Made by a program: the position numbers and the translations under genes | Notes under the pieces: generated by a model | Seen by the model: the letters and a program-made list of their open reading frames with translations, nothing else | Database searches by the model: none | What the model was told of the DNA's origin: nothing | Shown here: piece after piece, positions 43,187-51,791 of the stretch | Position numbering within the stretch: position 1 is the stretch's first letter | How the letters are laid out: every line of letters begins with the position of its first letter | Assembly (NCBI GenBank): GCA_947493945.1 | Contig: CANLSR010000001.1 | Span: 558,001 to 622,000 of the forward strand | Length of the DNA: 64,000 nucleotides | DNA from: an uncultured bacterium | GTDB lineage: Bacteria > Bacteroidota > Rhodothermia > Rhodothermales > Rubricoccaceae | Direction of reading: 5' to 3'

Positions 43187-43977
43187 GCGCCAGTTCCATC
43201 TCGCTCGGCCAGCTCGCGCTGGCGTCGCTGCTGCTGGTGGTCGCGCTCGGCCTGTCGGTCGGGCTGCGCCTCGGGCTCACGCGCGGGCTGGCGGTGGCCG
43301 CGACCCGGATGGTGGTCCAGCTCCTCTTGGTCGGGCTGGTGCTCGACTGGGTGTTCTCGACCGACAGCGCGGTTATCGTTTTGGCGCTGGCGGTCGGGAT
43401 GGCGCTGCTGGCCGGCCACGCGGCCGTCCGGCGGACGTCGCGGCGCTTCCCGGGCATCTACCTCGACGCGCTGGCAAGCGTGCTCGGCGCGTCGTTTGTC
43501 GTCACCGGCGCGGGCGTGCTGGGCGTCCTCCGCACCGATCCGTGGTACGACCCGCAGTACGTGATCCCGCTCCACGGGATGCTGCTGGGCAACGCGCTGA
43601 CGGGCATCTCGCTGTCGCTGGACCGCTTTATGGACGGCGCCAGCCGAGGCCGCGGCTTGGTCGACGCCCGGCTGGCGCTGGGCGCGACGCGCTGGGAGGC
43701 CGCCCGTCCGCTGGTGCGCGACGCCGTCCGCACCGGCCTGGTGCCGATCACGAACAGCATGGCCGTGATGGGCGTGGTGAGCCTACCGGGCATGATGACG
43801 GGCCAGATCCTGGCCGGCGCGCCGCCGGCCCAGGCCGTCCGCTACCAGATCCTGATCGTGTTCATGATCGCGGCGTGCGTGGCGCTGGCGGCGCTGGCCG
43901 TCGTGGGGCTGGCCTACCGCCGTCTGTTCACGGCCGACCACCGCTTCCGTCCCGAGCGGCTCCGGGACGCCGGCTAG
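43183..43977 (+). CDS. fetB: UPF0014/FetB-type ABC transporter permease
   Basis: A 264-residue membrane protein with a GTG start that overlaps the fetA stop by four bases, so translation is coupled. About seven membrane helices. Family marks are RMVVQLLLVGLVLDWVF, PLHGMLLGNALTGISLSLDRF, EARLALGATRWEA-like DARLALGATRWEAARP and VSLPGMMTGQILAGAPPAQAVRYQI. Partner of fetA. The longer open frame upstream is antisense/shadow and not part of the protein. Confidence 0.9.
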   Translation: MSASSISLGQLALASLLLVVALGLSVGLRLGLTRGLAVAATRMVVQLLLVGLVLDWVFSTDSAVIVLALAVGMALLAGHAAVRRTSRRFPGIYLDALASVLGASFVVTGAGVLGVLRTDPWYDPQYVIPLHGMLLGNALTGISLSLDRFMDGASRGRGLVDARLALGATRWEAARPLVRDAVRTGLVPITNSMAVMGVVSLPGMMTGQILAGAPPAQAVRYQILIVFMIAACVALAALAVVGLAYRRLFTADHRFRPERLRDAG

Positions 43978-44132
43978 CTCCGTGGCGCCGGCCAGCCATC
44001 GCCCGTGCCGGCCGCCAGTCGGGGGCCGGTTCTCGGATTCTCTGGTCCGCCGACGGCACCACCGATGCCGGGGCCGCGTTGTGTCGCCGTCCGCGGCGCC
44101 GCGTGGGTGCCGCCCCCCTCCGACTCCAACTC

Positions 44133-45668
44133 ATGATCCGCCCCCTCCTCGCCGCCGCCCTGCTGGCGGTCGCGCCCGCCGCGCTCGCCCAGGCCCCCGC
44201 CGACGACAACGCGCCGCCCGCCAACTGGCACCTGCTCGACCGCGACACCGACGGCGTCGTCGGCATCAGCCTCGACGACGCCTACGCCATCCTGCCCGAC
44301 CGGGCGCCGCGCGAGGTCGTGGTCGCCATCCTGGACTCGGGCGTCGACATCGAGCACCCCGACCTGGCGCCCGTCCTGTGGACCAACCCCGGCGAGGTGG
44401 CCGGCAACGGCGTCGACGACGACGGCAACGGCTACGTGGACGACGTCCACGGGTGGAGCTTCCTCGGCGGCCCCGGCGGCAACATGGAGCACGACACGCT
44501 GGAGCTGGCCCGGTTGGTGGCCGCCTGCCGCCGCGGCGCGCCCGACCCGACCTACAGCGACTGCGAGGCTCTGGAGGCCGACCTGGAGGCCCAGCGCGCG
44601 CCGCTCGCCCAGCAGGCGGCCCAGATCGGGATGCTGCTCGGCGCCGTCCGCAGCGCCGACGCCACGTTCCGCGAGCGCTACGGCGACGACTACGACGTGA
44701 CCGCGCTCGCCCTGGAGGGCGACGAGGCCGAGGCCGCCCGGCCGCTCCTGTTCCTCGCCCAGCAGGGCGCCTCGCTCTCGGACCTGGAGGCGTTCTCGGA
44801 CCAGATCTCGTCCCGGCTGGAGTACAGCCTCAACCCGGACTACGACGAGCGCGGCCTGGTCGGCGACGACTACGCCGACGTGAACGAGCGCGACTACGGG
44901 GTCTCCGACGTGGTCGGCCCCGACTCGAACCACGGCACCGGCGTCGCCGGGCTGGTGGCGGCGGCGCGCGGCAACGACGTCGGCATCGACGGCATCGCGC
45001 CGGCCCGGATCATGGTCGTGCGGACGGTGCCGGGCGGCGACGAGCGCGACAAGGACGTCGCCAACGCCATCCGCTACGCGGTCGACAACGGGGCCGACAT
45101 CATCAACATGAGCTTTGGCAAGTCGTACTCGCCCCAGAAGGACGTCGTCGACCGGGCCGTGGCCTACGCCGTCGAGAACGGCGTGCTGCTGGTCCACGCG
45201 GCCGGCAACTCGGGCGAGGACATCGACACGGCGGACAACTTCCCCAACCGCACGTTCTTGGACGGGACGGTCACGGGCGGCTGGCTGGAGGTCGGCGCCA
45301 GCCAGTCCGACCGCGCCGCGCTGGCGGCCGGGTTCTCCAACTACGGCCGGGTCAACGTGGACCTGTTCGCGCCCGGCGCGGCGGTCACGTCGCTGAAGCC
45401 CGGCGACGGGACCCAGACGGCCAACGGCACGTCGTTCGCCGCGCCCGTCGTGGCCGGCGTGGCGGCGCTGGTGATGGCCTACTACCCCGACCTCACGGCC
45501 GAGGAGGTCCGCCAGGTCCTGCTCGACTCGTCGGTGCGCTACGCCGGCGAGGAGGTCACGCGGCCGGGCGACGGGATCGCGGTCACGTTCGACCAGCTCT
45601 CGGCCACAGGCGGCGTGGTCAACGCGGCGATGGCCCTCCGGCTGGCGGAGCAGCGCTCGGCCGAGTAA
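44133..45668 (+). CDS. Secreted subtilisin-like serine protease (S8)
   Basis: A 511-residue exported peptidase. Signal peptide LLAAALLAVAPAALAQ. Catalytic triad D68 (AILDSGVD), H267 (DSNHGTGVAGL) and S434 (NGTSFAAPVVAG), with oxyanion N359 in AAGNSG. Between D and H there is an insertion of about 140 residues with a calcium-loop like NGVDDDGNGYVDD and helical segments, larger than in classical subtilisins but usual for Bacteroidota S8 proteins. There is no C-terminal secretion domain. A GGCCGG/CCGGCC hairpin (45693-45717) follows the stop. Single gene between fetB and the small DUF2945 gene. Confidence 0.93.
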   Translation: MIRPLLAAALLAVAPAALAQAPADDNAPPANWHLLDRDTDGVVGISLDDAYAILPDRAPREVVVAILDSGVDIEHPDLAPVLWTNPGEVAGNGVDDDGNGYVDDVHGWSFLGGPGGNMEHDTLELARLVAACRRGAPDPTYSDCEALEADLEAQRAPLAQQAAQIGMLLGAVRSADATFRERYGDDYDVTALALEGDEAEAARPLLFLAQQGASLSDLEAFSDQISSRLEYSLNPDYDERGLVGDDYADVNERDYGVSDVVGPDSNHGTGVAGLVAAARGNDVGIDGIAPARIMVVRTVPGGDERDKDVANAIRYAVDNGADIINMSFGKSYSPQKDVVDRAVAYAVENGVLLVHAAGNSGEDIDTADNFPNRTFLDGTVTGGWLEVGASQSDRAALAAGFSNYGRVNVDLFAPGAAVTSLKPGDGTQTANGTSFAAPVVAGVAALVMAYYPDLTAEEVRQVLLDSSVRYAGEEVTRPGDGIAVTFDQLSATGGVVNAAMALRLAEQRSAE

Positions 45669-45786
45669 GGCCGCCTAAGCGCGGCGGCTCGGGGCCGGCT
45701 CCGCTGTGGGGCCGGCCCTGATTCGTTTGGCCGGTGGACCCAGGCCCGAGCCCCCCGGGTGCTCCGGGCTCATCACCGAACCCACC

Positions 45787-46002
45787 ATGCCCGCCTACGC
45801 CAAAGGGGACACGGTCGAGTGGACCTGGGGCCGCGGCACCGCGACCGGCGCCGTCCAGGAGTCCTTCACTGAGCGCGTGACCCGCACCATCAAAGGCACA
45901 GAGGTCACGCGCGACGCCGACGACGGCAACCCCGCCTACCTGATCCAACAGGACGACGGCGACCGCGTGCTCAAGTCCGAAAGCGAACTCTCGAAACCAT
46001 GA
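45787..46002 (+). CDS. DUF2945 (HVA1 TUDOR-like) small protein
   Basis: A 71-residue protein starting MPAYAKGDTVEWTWGRG. The pattern KGDxVxWxWGxGxAxGxV, ERVTRTIKGTEVTRDADDGNPAYLIQ and VLKSESEL is that of the hypervirulence-associated TUDOR family (DUF2945). The role is unknown; a small SH3-like fold is expected. Its stop overlaps the start of the next gene (ATGA), so the two are co-translated. Confidence 0.85.
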   Translation: MPAYAKGDTVEWTWGRGTATGAVQESFTERVTRTIKGTEVTRDADDGNPAYLIQQDDGDRVLKSESELSKP

Positions 46003-46472
46003 CCGTCCCCCTCTCCGCCGCACTCGGCTGGGCCGTCGGGATGCGGAGCGTCACGCCGCCCGCCGCCCTGTCCCGCGCCCTCGCCCAGAACGCCCATCCC
46101 CACCCGAACCGCCAGCCGGCCCACGCCCTCGCGTCCGGCGCCGCGAGCGGGCTGTTGCCCGTCGCCGCGCTGGGCGAGATGGTGATGGACAAGCTGCCCT
46201 CGACCCCAGACCGCACCTCGGCTCCGGTGCTGGCCGGGCGGATCGCGTCCGGCGCTCTCGTGGGCGTCGTGCTCGGCCAGGTCCGCCGGACGAGCCCCGT
46301 CGCCGCCGCGCTGGCGGGCGCGGCCGGCGCGGCGGTCTCGTCGTTCGCGATGATGCGCCTCCGCGGCTGGGCCGGCGCACGGCTCGGCGTGCCCGACGCC
46401 GCCGTGGCCGTCGCCGAGGACGCGCTGGCGGTCGGCCTGAGCACCGCCGTCGTCCGCCGAGCGCTGCAGTAG
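45999..46472 (+). CDS. Small membrane protein, DUF4126-like
   Basis: A 157-residue hydrophobic protein with about four membrane helices. The N-terminal GWAVGMRSVTPPAALS and later MVMDKLPSTPDRTSAPVLAGRIASGALVG resemble DUF4126-type membrane proteins (a GMRS...P signature followed by a KLP...R segment). The ATG lies in the stop codon of the DUF2945 gene. It ends near a strong terminator hairpin. Function unknown. Confidence 0.72.
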   Translation: MTVPLSAALGWAVGMRSVTPPAALSRALAQNAHPHPNRQPAHALASGAASGLLPVAALGEMVMDKLPSTPDRTSAPVLAGRIASGALVGVVLGQVRRTSPVAAALAGAAGAAVSSFAMMRLRGWAGARLGVPDAAVAVAEDALAVGLSTAVVRRALQ

Positions 46473-46508
46473 TCCGCTGACGCGCGCCGCCAGCGGGGCG
46501 CACGCACG

Positions 46509-46540
46509 AGCGCCCGGCCCCACGAGGGGACCGGGCGCTC
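46509..46540. terminator. Strong bidirectional terminator
   Basis: GAGCGCCCGG and CCGGGCGCTC (10 bases each) with an inner CCCC/GGGG pairing and a short ACGA loop, between the converging DUF4126-like and ferritin-like genes. Confidence 0.7.
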
Positions 46541-46557
46541 AGACCGATGAGCGGTGG

Positions 46558-47376
46558 CTAGGCGTCGTTGCCGTCGCCCTCATCGCCCGTGATAAACTGG
46601 CCTGCGATGGCGAGAACGGCCTGCATGTCGAGGCCCTCGTCGAACGCCTCGGTGATGTCGTTGCGGGTGTAGCCCTTGCCGTCGAACGCGCTCACCAGGT
46701 CGACGCCGCCCTGGGTCACGTTGTCCTCGGACGGGAAGCCGTTGCCGGCGCCGTAGACGGGCGCGATGGCGGCCGGGGCGCCGGGCTGGTCGCGCGGGAC
46801 CCAGCCCTGAACGGCCGGGCTCTCGGTGAGCCGGCGGATGGCCGCCGCGTGGCGCGCCTCGACGGAGTGGATCTGGAGCGCCGTGGTGAGGTAGTCCTTG
46901 TTGGAGATCGCCGTCGCCTGGCCCTTGTAGGCACGGACGCCGGTGTCCTCCAGGCCCTGCGCCAGCGTCGCGATGTTGGCGAACGAACTGAGGAAAGGCG
47001 TGAACGTGAAGTCGTCGTCGGTGTAGTCCACCGGGTCAGCGCCTGCGCCGGAGATCGCGCCGCGCAGCAGCGTGACGTGGGCCTCCTCGTCCTCGCGGAG
47101 CCTCGTAAAGAGGCCCTGGGCACCCGCAGGAACCAGGTTGGTGTCCTCCACCTGGCGGTAGAACGAGCGCTCGAGGTATTCGAGCGTCAGCGCGTAGTTG
47201 AGCACGGCGACGTCGCCGCTGCCCATCGACTGGGCGCTGGCCCGGCCGGGCCGGACAAACGGGAGTGCCGCGATGGCGGCGCCGAGGCCGATCTGGCCCG
47301 TTCGGCGGAGCGCCGAGCGGCGCGAGGTGACGTTGTCTAGCGAGAGCTCGCCAAACTGAGTGATAAGGTCGTTCAT
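46558..47376 (-). CDS. Ferritin-like domain protein, Tat-exported
   Basis: A 272-residue protein with a twin-arginine type N terminus (TSRRSALRRTGQIGLGAAIAALPF) and a ferritin-like four-helix region. Probable metal ligands lie in LEYLERSFY, REDEEAHVTLL and HSVEARHAAAIRR. The C-terminal part is less clear. It is the second gene of a tandem pair of related proteins, 50 bases after the first. Members of this family are annotated as 'ferritin-like domain' proteins; iron storage or oxidation is not proven. Three-helix spacing resembles PF13668. Confidence 0.82.
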   Translation of the reverse strand: MNDLITQFGELSLDNVTSRRSALRRTGQIGLGAAIAALPFVRPGRASAQSMGSGDVAVLNYALTLEYLERSFYRQVEDTNLVPAGAQGLFTRLREDEEAHVTLLRGAISGAGADPVDYTDDDFTFTPFLSSFANIATLAQGLEDTGVRAYKGQATAISNKDYLTTALQIHSVEARHAAAIRRLTESPAVQGWVPRDQPGAPAAIAPVYGAGNGFPSEDNVTQGGVDLVSAFDGKGYTRNDITEAFDEGLDMQAVLAIAGQFITGDEGDGNDA

Positions 47377-47405
47377 AGGATAGAGTAGGATCGGGGTCGT
47401 GGAGC

Positions 47406-47427
47406 GAGCCGCCAGCGGCTGGCGCTC
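47406..47427. repeat. Hairpin with octamer core after the first ferritin-like gene
   Basis: GAGC-C-GCCAG / CTGGC-GCTC with a 3-base loop overlaps the last base of the stop codon and the start of the 50-base gap between the two paralogues. It could lower expression of the second gene. Confidence 0.4.
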
Positions 47428-48146
47428 TAGCTCGACGGGATGTTGATGACGGCGATGGTCTCGGTGATGAACGGCGTCGCGCGGCCGCCGCGGCCGACGA
47501 CTTCGCTCGGCTCCAGGGCCAGGTCGAGAGCCGTGTCCGACGTGACCACGTTGTCGCCGGAGATCGCGTTGTTGGCGAGCAGCCCCGAGATCACCGAGGC
47601 GTGCCGAGCCTCGACCGACACGATCTTGCCGGCGACCAACAGGTAATCGTCGCTGGTGATGTAGCGGCCGGCGCCGTTGTAGGCGCCCACGCCGGTGTCC
47701 TCCAGCGCCTGCGACGTCGTCAGGACAGACGTGCGCGAGGCAAAGTTGACCGAGCCAAAGTTGGGCGTCAGCGCCCCGATGACGGCGCTCTCGCCGCCCG
47801 CCTGGACGATCGCCGCCCGCAGAAAGTCGCGGTGGATCGCCTCGTGCTTGGCCAGGTCGTCCAGGATGGCCCGCTCGTCGGTGCTAAACGTCGATCCGTA
47901 GGCCCCGTCGCTGACGACGGTGTCGTAGAACGCCGCCTCCAGCTGCTCCAGCGCGTAAGCGTAGTTGAGCACGCCGAAGTCGTTCGAAAAGTCGAGGCGG
48001 ACGTCGGCGTCATCGTCGTTGTCGTTGGAGTCGCAGGCGGCCAGGGTAGAGGCCGCCGTCACGGCGCCGAGGCCGAGCCCTGCGCGCTTAAAGAAGGCGC
48101 GGCGGCTCGTCGGCGCGGCGGTGTCCGGAAGAGGGGGAGTAGACAT
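47427..48146 (-). CDS. Ferritin-like domain lipoprotein, Tat-exported
   Basis: A 239-residue protein. N terminus SRRAFFKRAGLGLG is a Tat motif and the hydrophobic stretch ends in LAAC, so it is probably a Tat-exported lipoprotein. An acidic linker (DSNDNDDDADV) leads to a ferritin-like bundle with LEQLEAAFYD, LAKHEAIHRDFL and VSVEARHASVIS as likely metal-ligand helices. It is a paralogue of the next gene (LNYAYALEQLEAAF against LNYALTLEYLERSF). Together they may make an exported redox or iron-handling pair. Confidence 0.82.
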   Translation of the reverse strand: MSTPPLPDTAAPTSRRAFFKRAGLGLGAVTAASTLAACDSNDNDDDADVRLDFSNDFGVLNYAYALEQLEAAFYDTVVSDGAYGSTFSTDERAILDDLAKHEAIHRDFLRAAIVQAGGESAVIGALTPNFGSVNFASRTSVLTTSQALEDTGVGAYNGAGRYITSDDYLLVAGKIVSVEARHASVISGLLANNAISGDNVVTSDTALDLALEPSEVVGRGGRATPFITETIAVINIPSS

Positions 48147-48381
48147 AGGGCGTAAGGGATGGGATGCGGGTGCAACCGGGGTCGCGGGTGTTCATCCTAC
48201 GCCGCTACAACGCCCAAAGCGCCCCAGACTCCTCAGAATGAGCGCCTGTCCTACATCGACGGGCACGAAGTCCCTCCGTCCGGGGCGGCCGTACCGGCCC
48301 AGGTCCGGACCGGCCCGTGCAGCTGGCGGGCAGGGCCCGCCGCCGGGCCGTCCGCCCTGAGTCGGCCTCGGCCCCAGGGCG

Positions 48382-50169
48382 CTAGGCGCTCGCCAGGCGG
48401 AGGTCCTGCGCCTTGAGCTGGAGCGTCGTCCGCCCGTTCCAGGTGTTCTCGTCCACCTGGAACGCCAGCTCGAGCGGGCTGCCTCGGCGGACGCTGGCGA
48501 GCGCGGTCTCGTAGCGGTCGGCCAGGCCGAAGCCGATCACCGGGAACGCCGCGCCGCCGTCGGCCTGGGCGACGCGCATCCGGAGGTGCTGCTGCTGGGC
48601 GCCGACGCACGACGGCTGGCCGACGACGCGCAGGCCCGTGCCCCAGAACGTCGGGCGGAGGTTGTCCGGCCCGTGGGGCCCGAACTGCTTGAGCACGCTC
48701 CAGAACCGGGGCGTCACGTCGGCGAGGTGGAGCGCGGCGTCGAGCTCGATCTCCGGCACCAGGTCGTCGGCGTCGGTCACGGCCAGGGCGACGGCGGCCT
48801 GCATCCGCTCGCGGAGCTCGTCGACGCGGTCGATGGGGAGCGCCAGACCGGCGGCGAAGGCGTGGCCGCCGAAGCGCGTGAGCAGATCCGAGCACTGGGC
48901 GAGCGCGTCGTAGATCGAGATGCCCTTGACGGACCGCGCCGAGCCCTTAGCGGTGCCCGTGGCGCCGTTCGAGGTCAGGAGCAGCGTCGGCCGGTGGAAG
49001 TGCTCGGCGACGCGGCTGGCGGTGATGCCGATGACGCCGGCGTGCCAGCCGGGCTTGTAGACGACGAGCGCCATCGGGTCGTCCTCCATCAGCCGCTCGG
49101 CGATCTCGAACGCCTCGTCGCGCGTGGTCCGGTCGAGGTCGCGGCGGCGCAGGTTGAGGCCCTCGATCTCGTCGACCAGCTGGCGGGCGCGGACGGGGTC
49201 GTCGGAGGCCAGGAGCTCGGCGGCGAGCCCGGCGTCGGCGATCCGCCCGGCGGCGTTGATGCGCGGGCCGATCTGGAACACCATCTTGCTCGCCGTGCAG
49301 CCGTCGAGCTCCACGCCGGCCTTGTCCGCCAGCGCGGCGATGCCCACGCGCGGGGCGTCGGAGAGCTGGCGGAGCCCGGCCCGCATCAGCACGCGGTTCT
49401 CGCCCACCATCGGGACGATGTCGCAGGCCGTGCTCACGGCCACCAGGTCGAGGTAGGGCCACGCCTCCTCCGGCGGCAGCCCCAGCTCGTCGATCACGGC
49501 CTGGATCAGCTTGAACCCCACGCCGCACCCGCTCAGGCCCTTGAACGGGTAGTCGCAGTCGGGGCGCTTGGGGTCGAGGACGGCGGCCGCCGCCGGCAGC
49601 ACGTCGCCGGCCGTGTGGTGGTCGCAGATCACCAGGTCGATGCCGATCGACTGCGCGTAGCCGGCGGCGTCGATGGCCGTGATGCCGCAGTCGAGCGCCA
49701 CGATCAGCGTCGCGCCCCGGGCAGCGGCCACGTCGATGCCCGCCTCGCCCAGTCCGTAGCCGTGCTCGAAGCGGTTGGGGATGAAGAAGCTGGCCTCGAC
49801 GCCCTGGCTCTTGAGGAACGTCAGCATCATGGCCGTCGACGTGGTGCCGTCCACGTCGTAGTCGCCGTAGACGAGCACCGTCTCCTGCTGGCGGATCGCG
49901 GCGACGAGCCGCTCGACGGCGCGGTCCATGTCGCGCATCCGGTACGGGTCGTGCAGGCGCGAGAGCGTGGGTCGGAAGAACGTGTGGGCGTCGTCGTAGG
50001 AGCGGACGTCGCGGAGGGCGAGCGAGCGGGCGAGCGGGCGGGGCAGCTTGTTGAGGCCGGCCGCCAGCACGTCGACCGCCGCCTCGTCCTCGACCGGCCG
50101 CAAGGTCCAGCGGTACGGGGAGCCGGTGGCCTCGACGTCAGAGGCCCCGGCAGCAGAATCGTTGAGCAT
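48382..50169 (-). CDS. recJ: Single-stranded-DNA-specific exonuclease RecJ
   Basis: A 595-residue 5'-3' exonuclease. DHH motifs are present: YGDYDVDGTTS, ALDCGI, ICDHHTAGD and GCGVGFKLIQA, followed by the DHHA1 domain with INAAGRI and GGHAFAAGLAL. The C-terminal OB-like region reads RPTFWGTGLRVVGQP. It works in recombination and mismatch/base-excision repair. The gene stands alone; the gap to the ferritin-like gene (48147-48381) contains no gene I can support. Confidence 0.95.
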   Translation of the reverse strand: MLNDSAAGASDVEATGSPYRWTLRPVEDEAAVDVLAAGLNKLPRPLARSLALRDVRSYDDAHTFFRPTLSRLHDPYRMRDMDRAVERLVAAIRQQETVLVYGDYDVDGTTSTAMMLTFLKSQGVEASFFIPNRFEHGYGLGEAGIDVAAARGATLIVALDCGITAIDAAGYAQSIGIDLVICDHHTAGDVLPAAAAVLDPKRPDCDYPFKGLSGCGVGFKLIQAVIDELGLPPEEAWPYLDLVAVSTACDIVPMVGENRVLMRAGLRQLSDAPRVGIAALADKAGVELDGCTASKMVFQIGPRINAAGRIADAGLAAELLASDDPVRARQLVDEIEGLNLRRRDLDRTTRDEAFEIAERLMEDDPMALVVYKPGWHAGVIGITASRVAEHFHRPTLLLTSNGATGTAKGSARSVKGISIYDALAQCSDLLTRFGGHAFAAGLALPIDRVDELRERMQAAVALAVTDADDLVPEIELDAALHLADVTPRFWSVLKQFGPHGPDNLRPTFWGTGLRVVGQPSCVGAQQQHLRMRVAQADGGAAFPVIGFGLADRYETALASVRRGSPLELAFQVDENTWNGRTTLQLKAQDLRLASA

Positions 50170-50232
50170 CGTGTCGCGATGCGTTGCCGCACCGCCATCA
50201 GTTTTTAGATGCCCGAAGATACTCGGCCCCAG

Positions 50233-50913
50233 CTACGGCATCAGGCGTAACCCTACAAAGCCCAGCATCCGCCCCGACGTGCCGCCCTCGGCGCGGTAGG
50301 AGAAGAACCGGTCGTTGTCGCCGACGGTGCAGGCCCCCGACGCCTCGACCTCCGCCACCCCCGCCGCCCCCAGCTGGCGGACCAGTTCGGCGCGCAGGTC
50401 TACGTGGGGCCGCGGCCACTCGGGCCGGCGCGCGACCACGGACGGGTCGAACTGGGCGGCCACCTCCTCGCCCACCTCGAACGCGTCGAGCGAGATGCAC
50501 GGCCCCACGGCGGCCCGGGTCCGGCCCGGCTCGGCGCCCAGGTCCGCCATGGCCTCGACCGTCCGGCCGACGACGCCGGCGACGGTCCCCCGCCACCCGC
50601 TGTGGCACGCGCCGGCCACCCGGGCCTCGGGGTCCACCAGCAGCACCACGCCGCAATCGGCCGCGACGACGCTCAGCACCAGGCCCGCCACGTCGGTCAC
50701 CAGCCCGTCGTGCTCCGGCGTGTGGCCGGGCCCTCGGACGGTCGCCACGTCGGCGCCGTGGACCTGGCCGACGGAGGCGACGGGAAGGCCGGTCCGCTCC
50801 GCCAGCCGCGCGCGCGCGCCGTCGGAGCCGGCCTCGGCGGGCGAGAAGGCCCGGGTGGTGAAGCCGGCCGCCACGTCGGGGCCAAGCGAGCGGATGGGGT
50901 CGATGTCGTTCAT
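50233..50913 (-). CDS. pgeF: Polyphenol oxidase/laccase-domain (YfiH) family protein
   Basis: A 226-residue enzyme of the YfiH family from the ATG at 50913 ([13 protein letters not shown]), the start that overlaps the stop of aroE (ATGA). The zinc site is seen as [18 protein letters not shown] and CHSGWRGT (His-Cys-His). Family members act as purine nucleoside phosphorylases/adenosine deaminases or in peptidoglycan quality control; the sequence does not decide. Last gene of the TPR-aroE-yfiH operon. Confidence 0.88.
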   Translation of the reverse strand: MNDIDPIRSLGPDVAAGFTTRAFSPAEAGSDGARARLAERTGLPVASVGQVHGADVATVRGPGHTPEHDGLVTDVAGLVLSVVAADCGVVLLVDPEARVAGACHSGWRGTVAGVVGRTVEAMADLGAEPGRTRAAVGPCISLDAFEVGEEVAAQFDPSVVARRPEWPRPHVDLRAELVRQLGAAGVAEVEASGACTVGDNDRFFSYRAEGGTSGRMLGFVGLRLMP

Positions 50914-51791
50914 GGCCGTAGGGCGCGCTCGGCGGCGCGGCGTGAGACGTCGAGGGGAAGCTCGCGGCCGGTCCACTGGCGGTAGGCGCCGGCGGCCTGA
51001 GCCAGCAGCATCGGGAGCCCGCCGACGACGGTGGCGCCCCGGTCGCCGGCGGCGAGCATCAGCGGCGTTCGGGCCGGGCGGTACACCAGGTCATAGACGA
51101 TCTGGCTGGCGCGGAAGTCGTCGGCGCGTGGCCAGGGCGAGGCGCCGTCGCCCATCCCCACCGGCGTCGCGTTGACGACCAGGGCCGCCGCGCGCACGTC
51201 CTCGGCGGCGTCCCCAGGGTGGAGGGCCACACGCTCAACGCCCTCCCCGACCGCCCCCAGGTCTCGGAAGAGCGCCTCGGCCTGCGCGGGCCGTCGCGCG
51301 ACGACCGCCAGCCGCGAGGGCCGGAGCTCGGTCAGCACGGCGTATGCCACGGCTCGCGCTGCGCCTCCGGCTCCCAAGACCGTGACCGCGCCGGCCGCCA
51401 GCCGCTCGCGGTAGGGGCCGAGAGGAGACAGGAAGCCGGCGACGTCGGTGTTGTCGGCGTGCCACCCGGCCTCGGTCCGAACCAGGGTGTTGGCGGCGCC
51501 CAACGCTCGGGCCGTCGCGGAGGCCGTCTGCGCCAAGTCGAGCGCCGCCCGCTTGTGCGGGAGGGTCACGTTGGCGCCCCGAGCGCCCAGCGCCCACAGC
51601 CCGCGCGCAGCCTCCGCCAGCTGGCCGGGCTCGACGGCGCACGCGAGGTACACCAGGTCCAAACCCTCGGCCCGAAAGGCGGCGTTGTGGATGGCGGGCG
51701 AGACCGAGTGCGCGACGGGGTCCCCCAGCAGCACCACCAGGCCCGTCGAGGCGGACGGGGCCTCCGGCCGCTCGCCGCCCGCTTCCGTCAC
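50910..51791 (-). CDS. aroE: Shikimate dehydrogenase
   Basis: A 293-residue NADPH enzyme reducing 3-dehydroshikimate to shikimate. The start is a GTG ([10 protein letters not shown]) overlapping the stop of the TPR gene (GTGA). Substrate and catalytic residues: SVSPAIHN, K80 in NVTLPHK and D116 in NTDVAGF; nucleotide loop GAGGAARA; C-terminal [16 protein letters not shown]. It supplies the shikimate route whose entry enzyme is encoded at 40153-42156. Confidence 0.93.
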   Translation of the reverse strand: MTEAGGERPEAPSASTGLVVLLGDPVAHSVSPAIHNAAFRAEGLDLVYLACAVEPGQLAEAARGLWALGARGANVTLPHKRAALDLAQTASATARALGAANTLVRTEAGWHADNTDVAGFLSPLGPYRERLAAGAVTVLGAGGAARAVAYAVLTELRPSRLAVVARRPAQAEALFRDLGAVGEGVERVALHPGDAAEDVRAAALVVNATPVGMGDGASPWPRADDFRASQIVYDLVYRPARTPLMLAAGDRGATVVGGLPMLLAQAAGAYRQWTGRELPLDVSRRAAERALRP

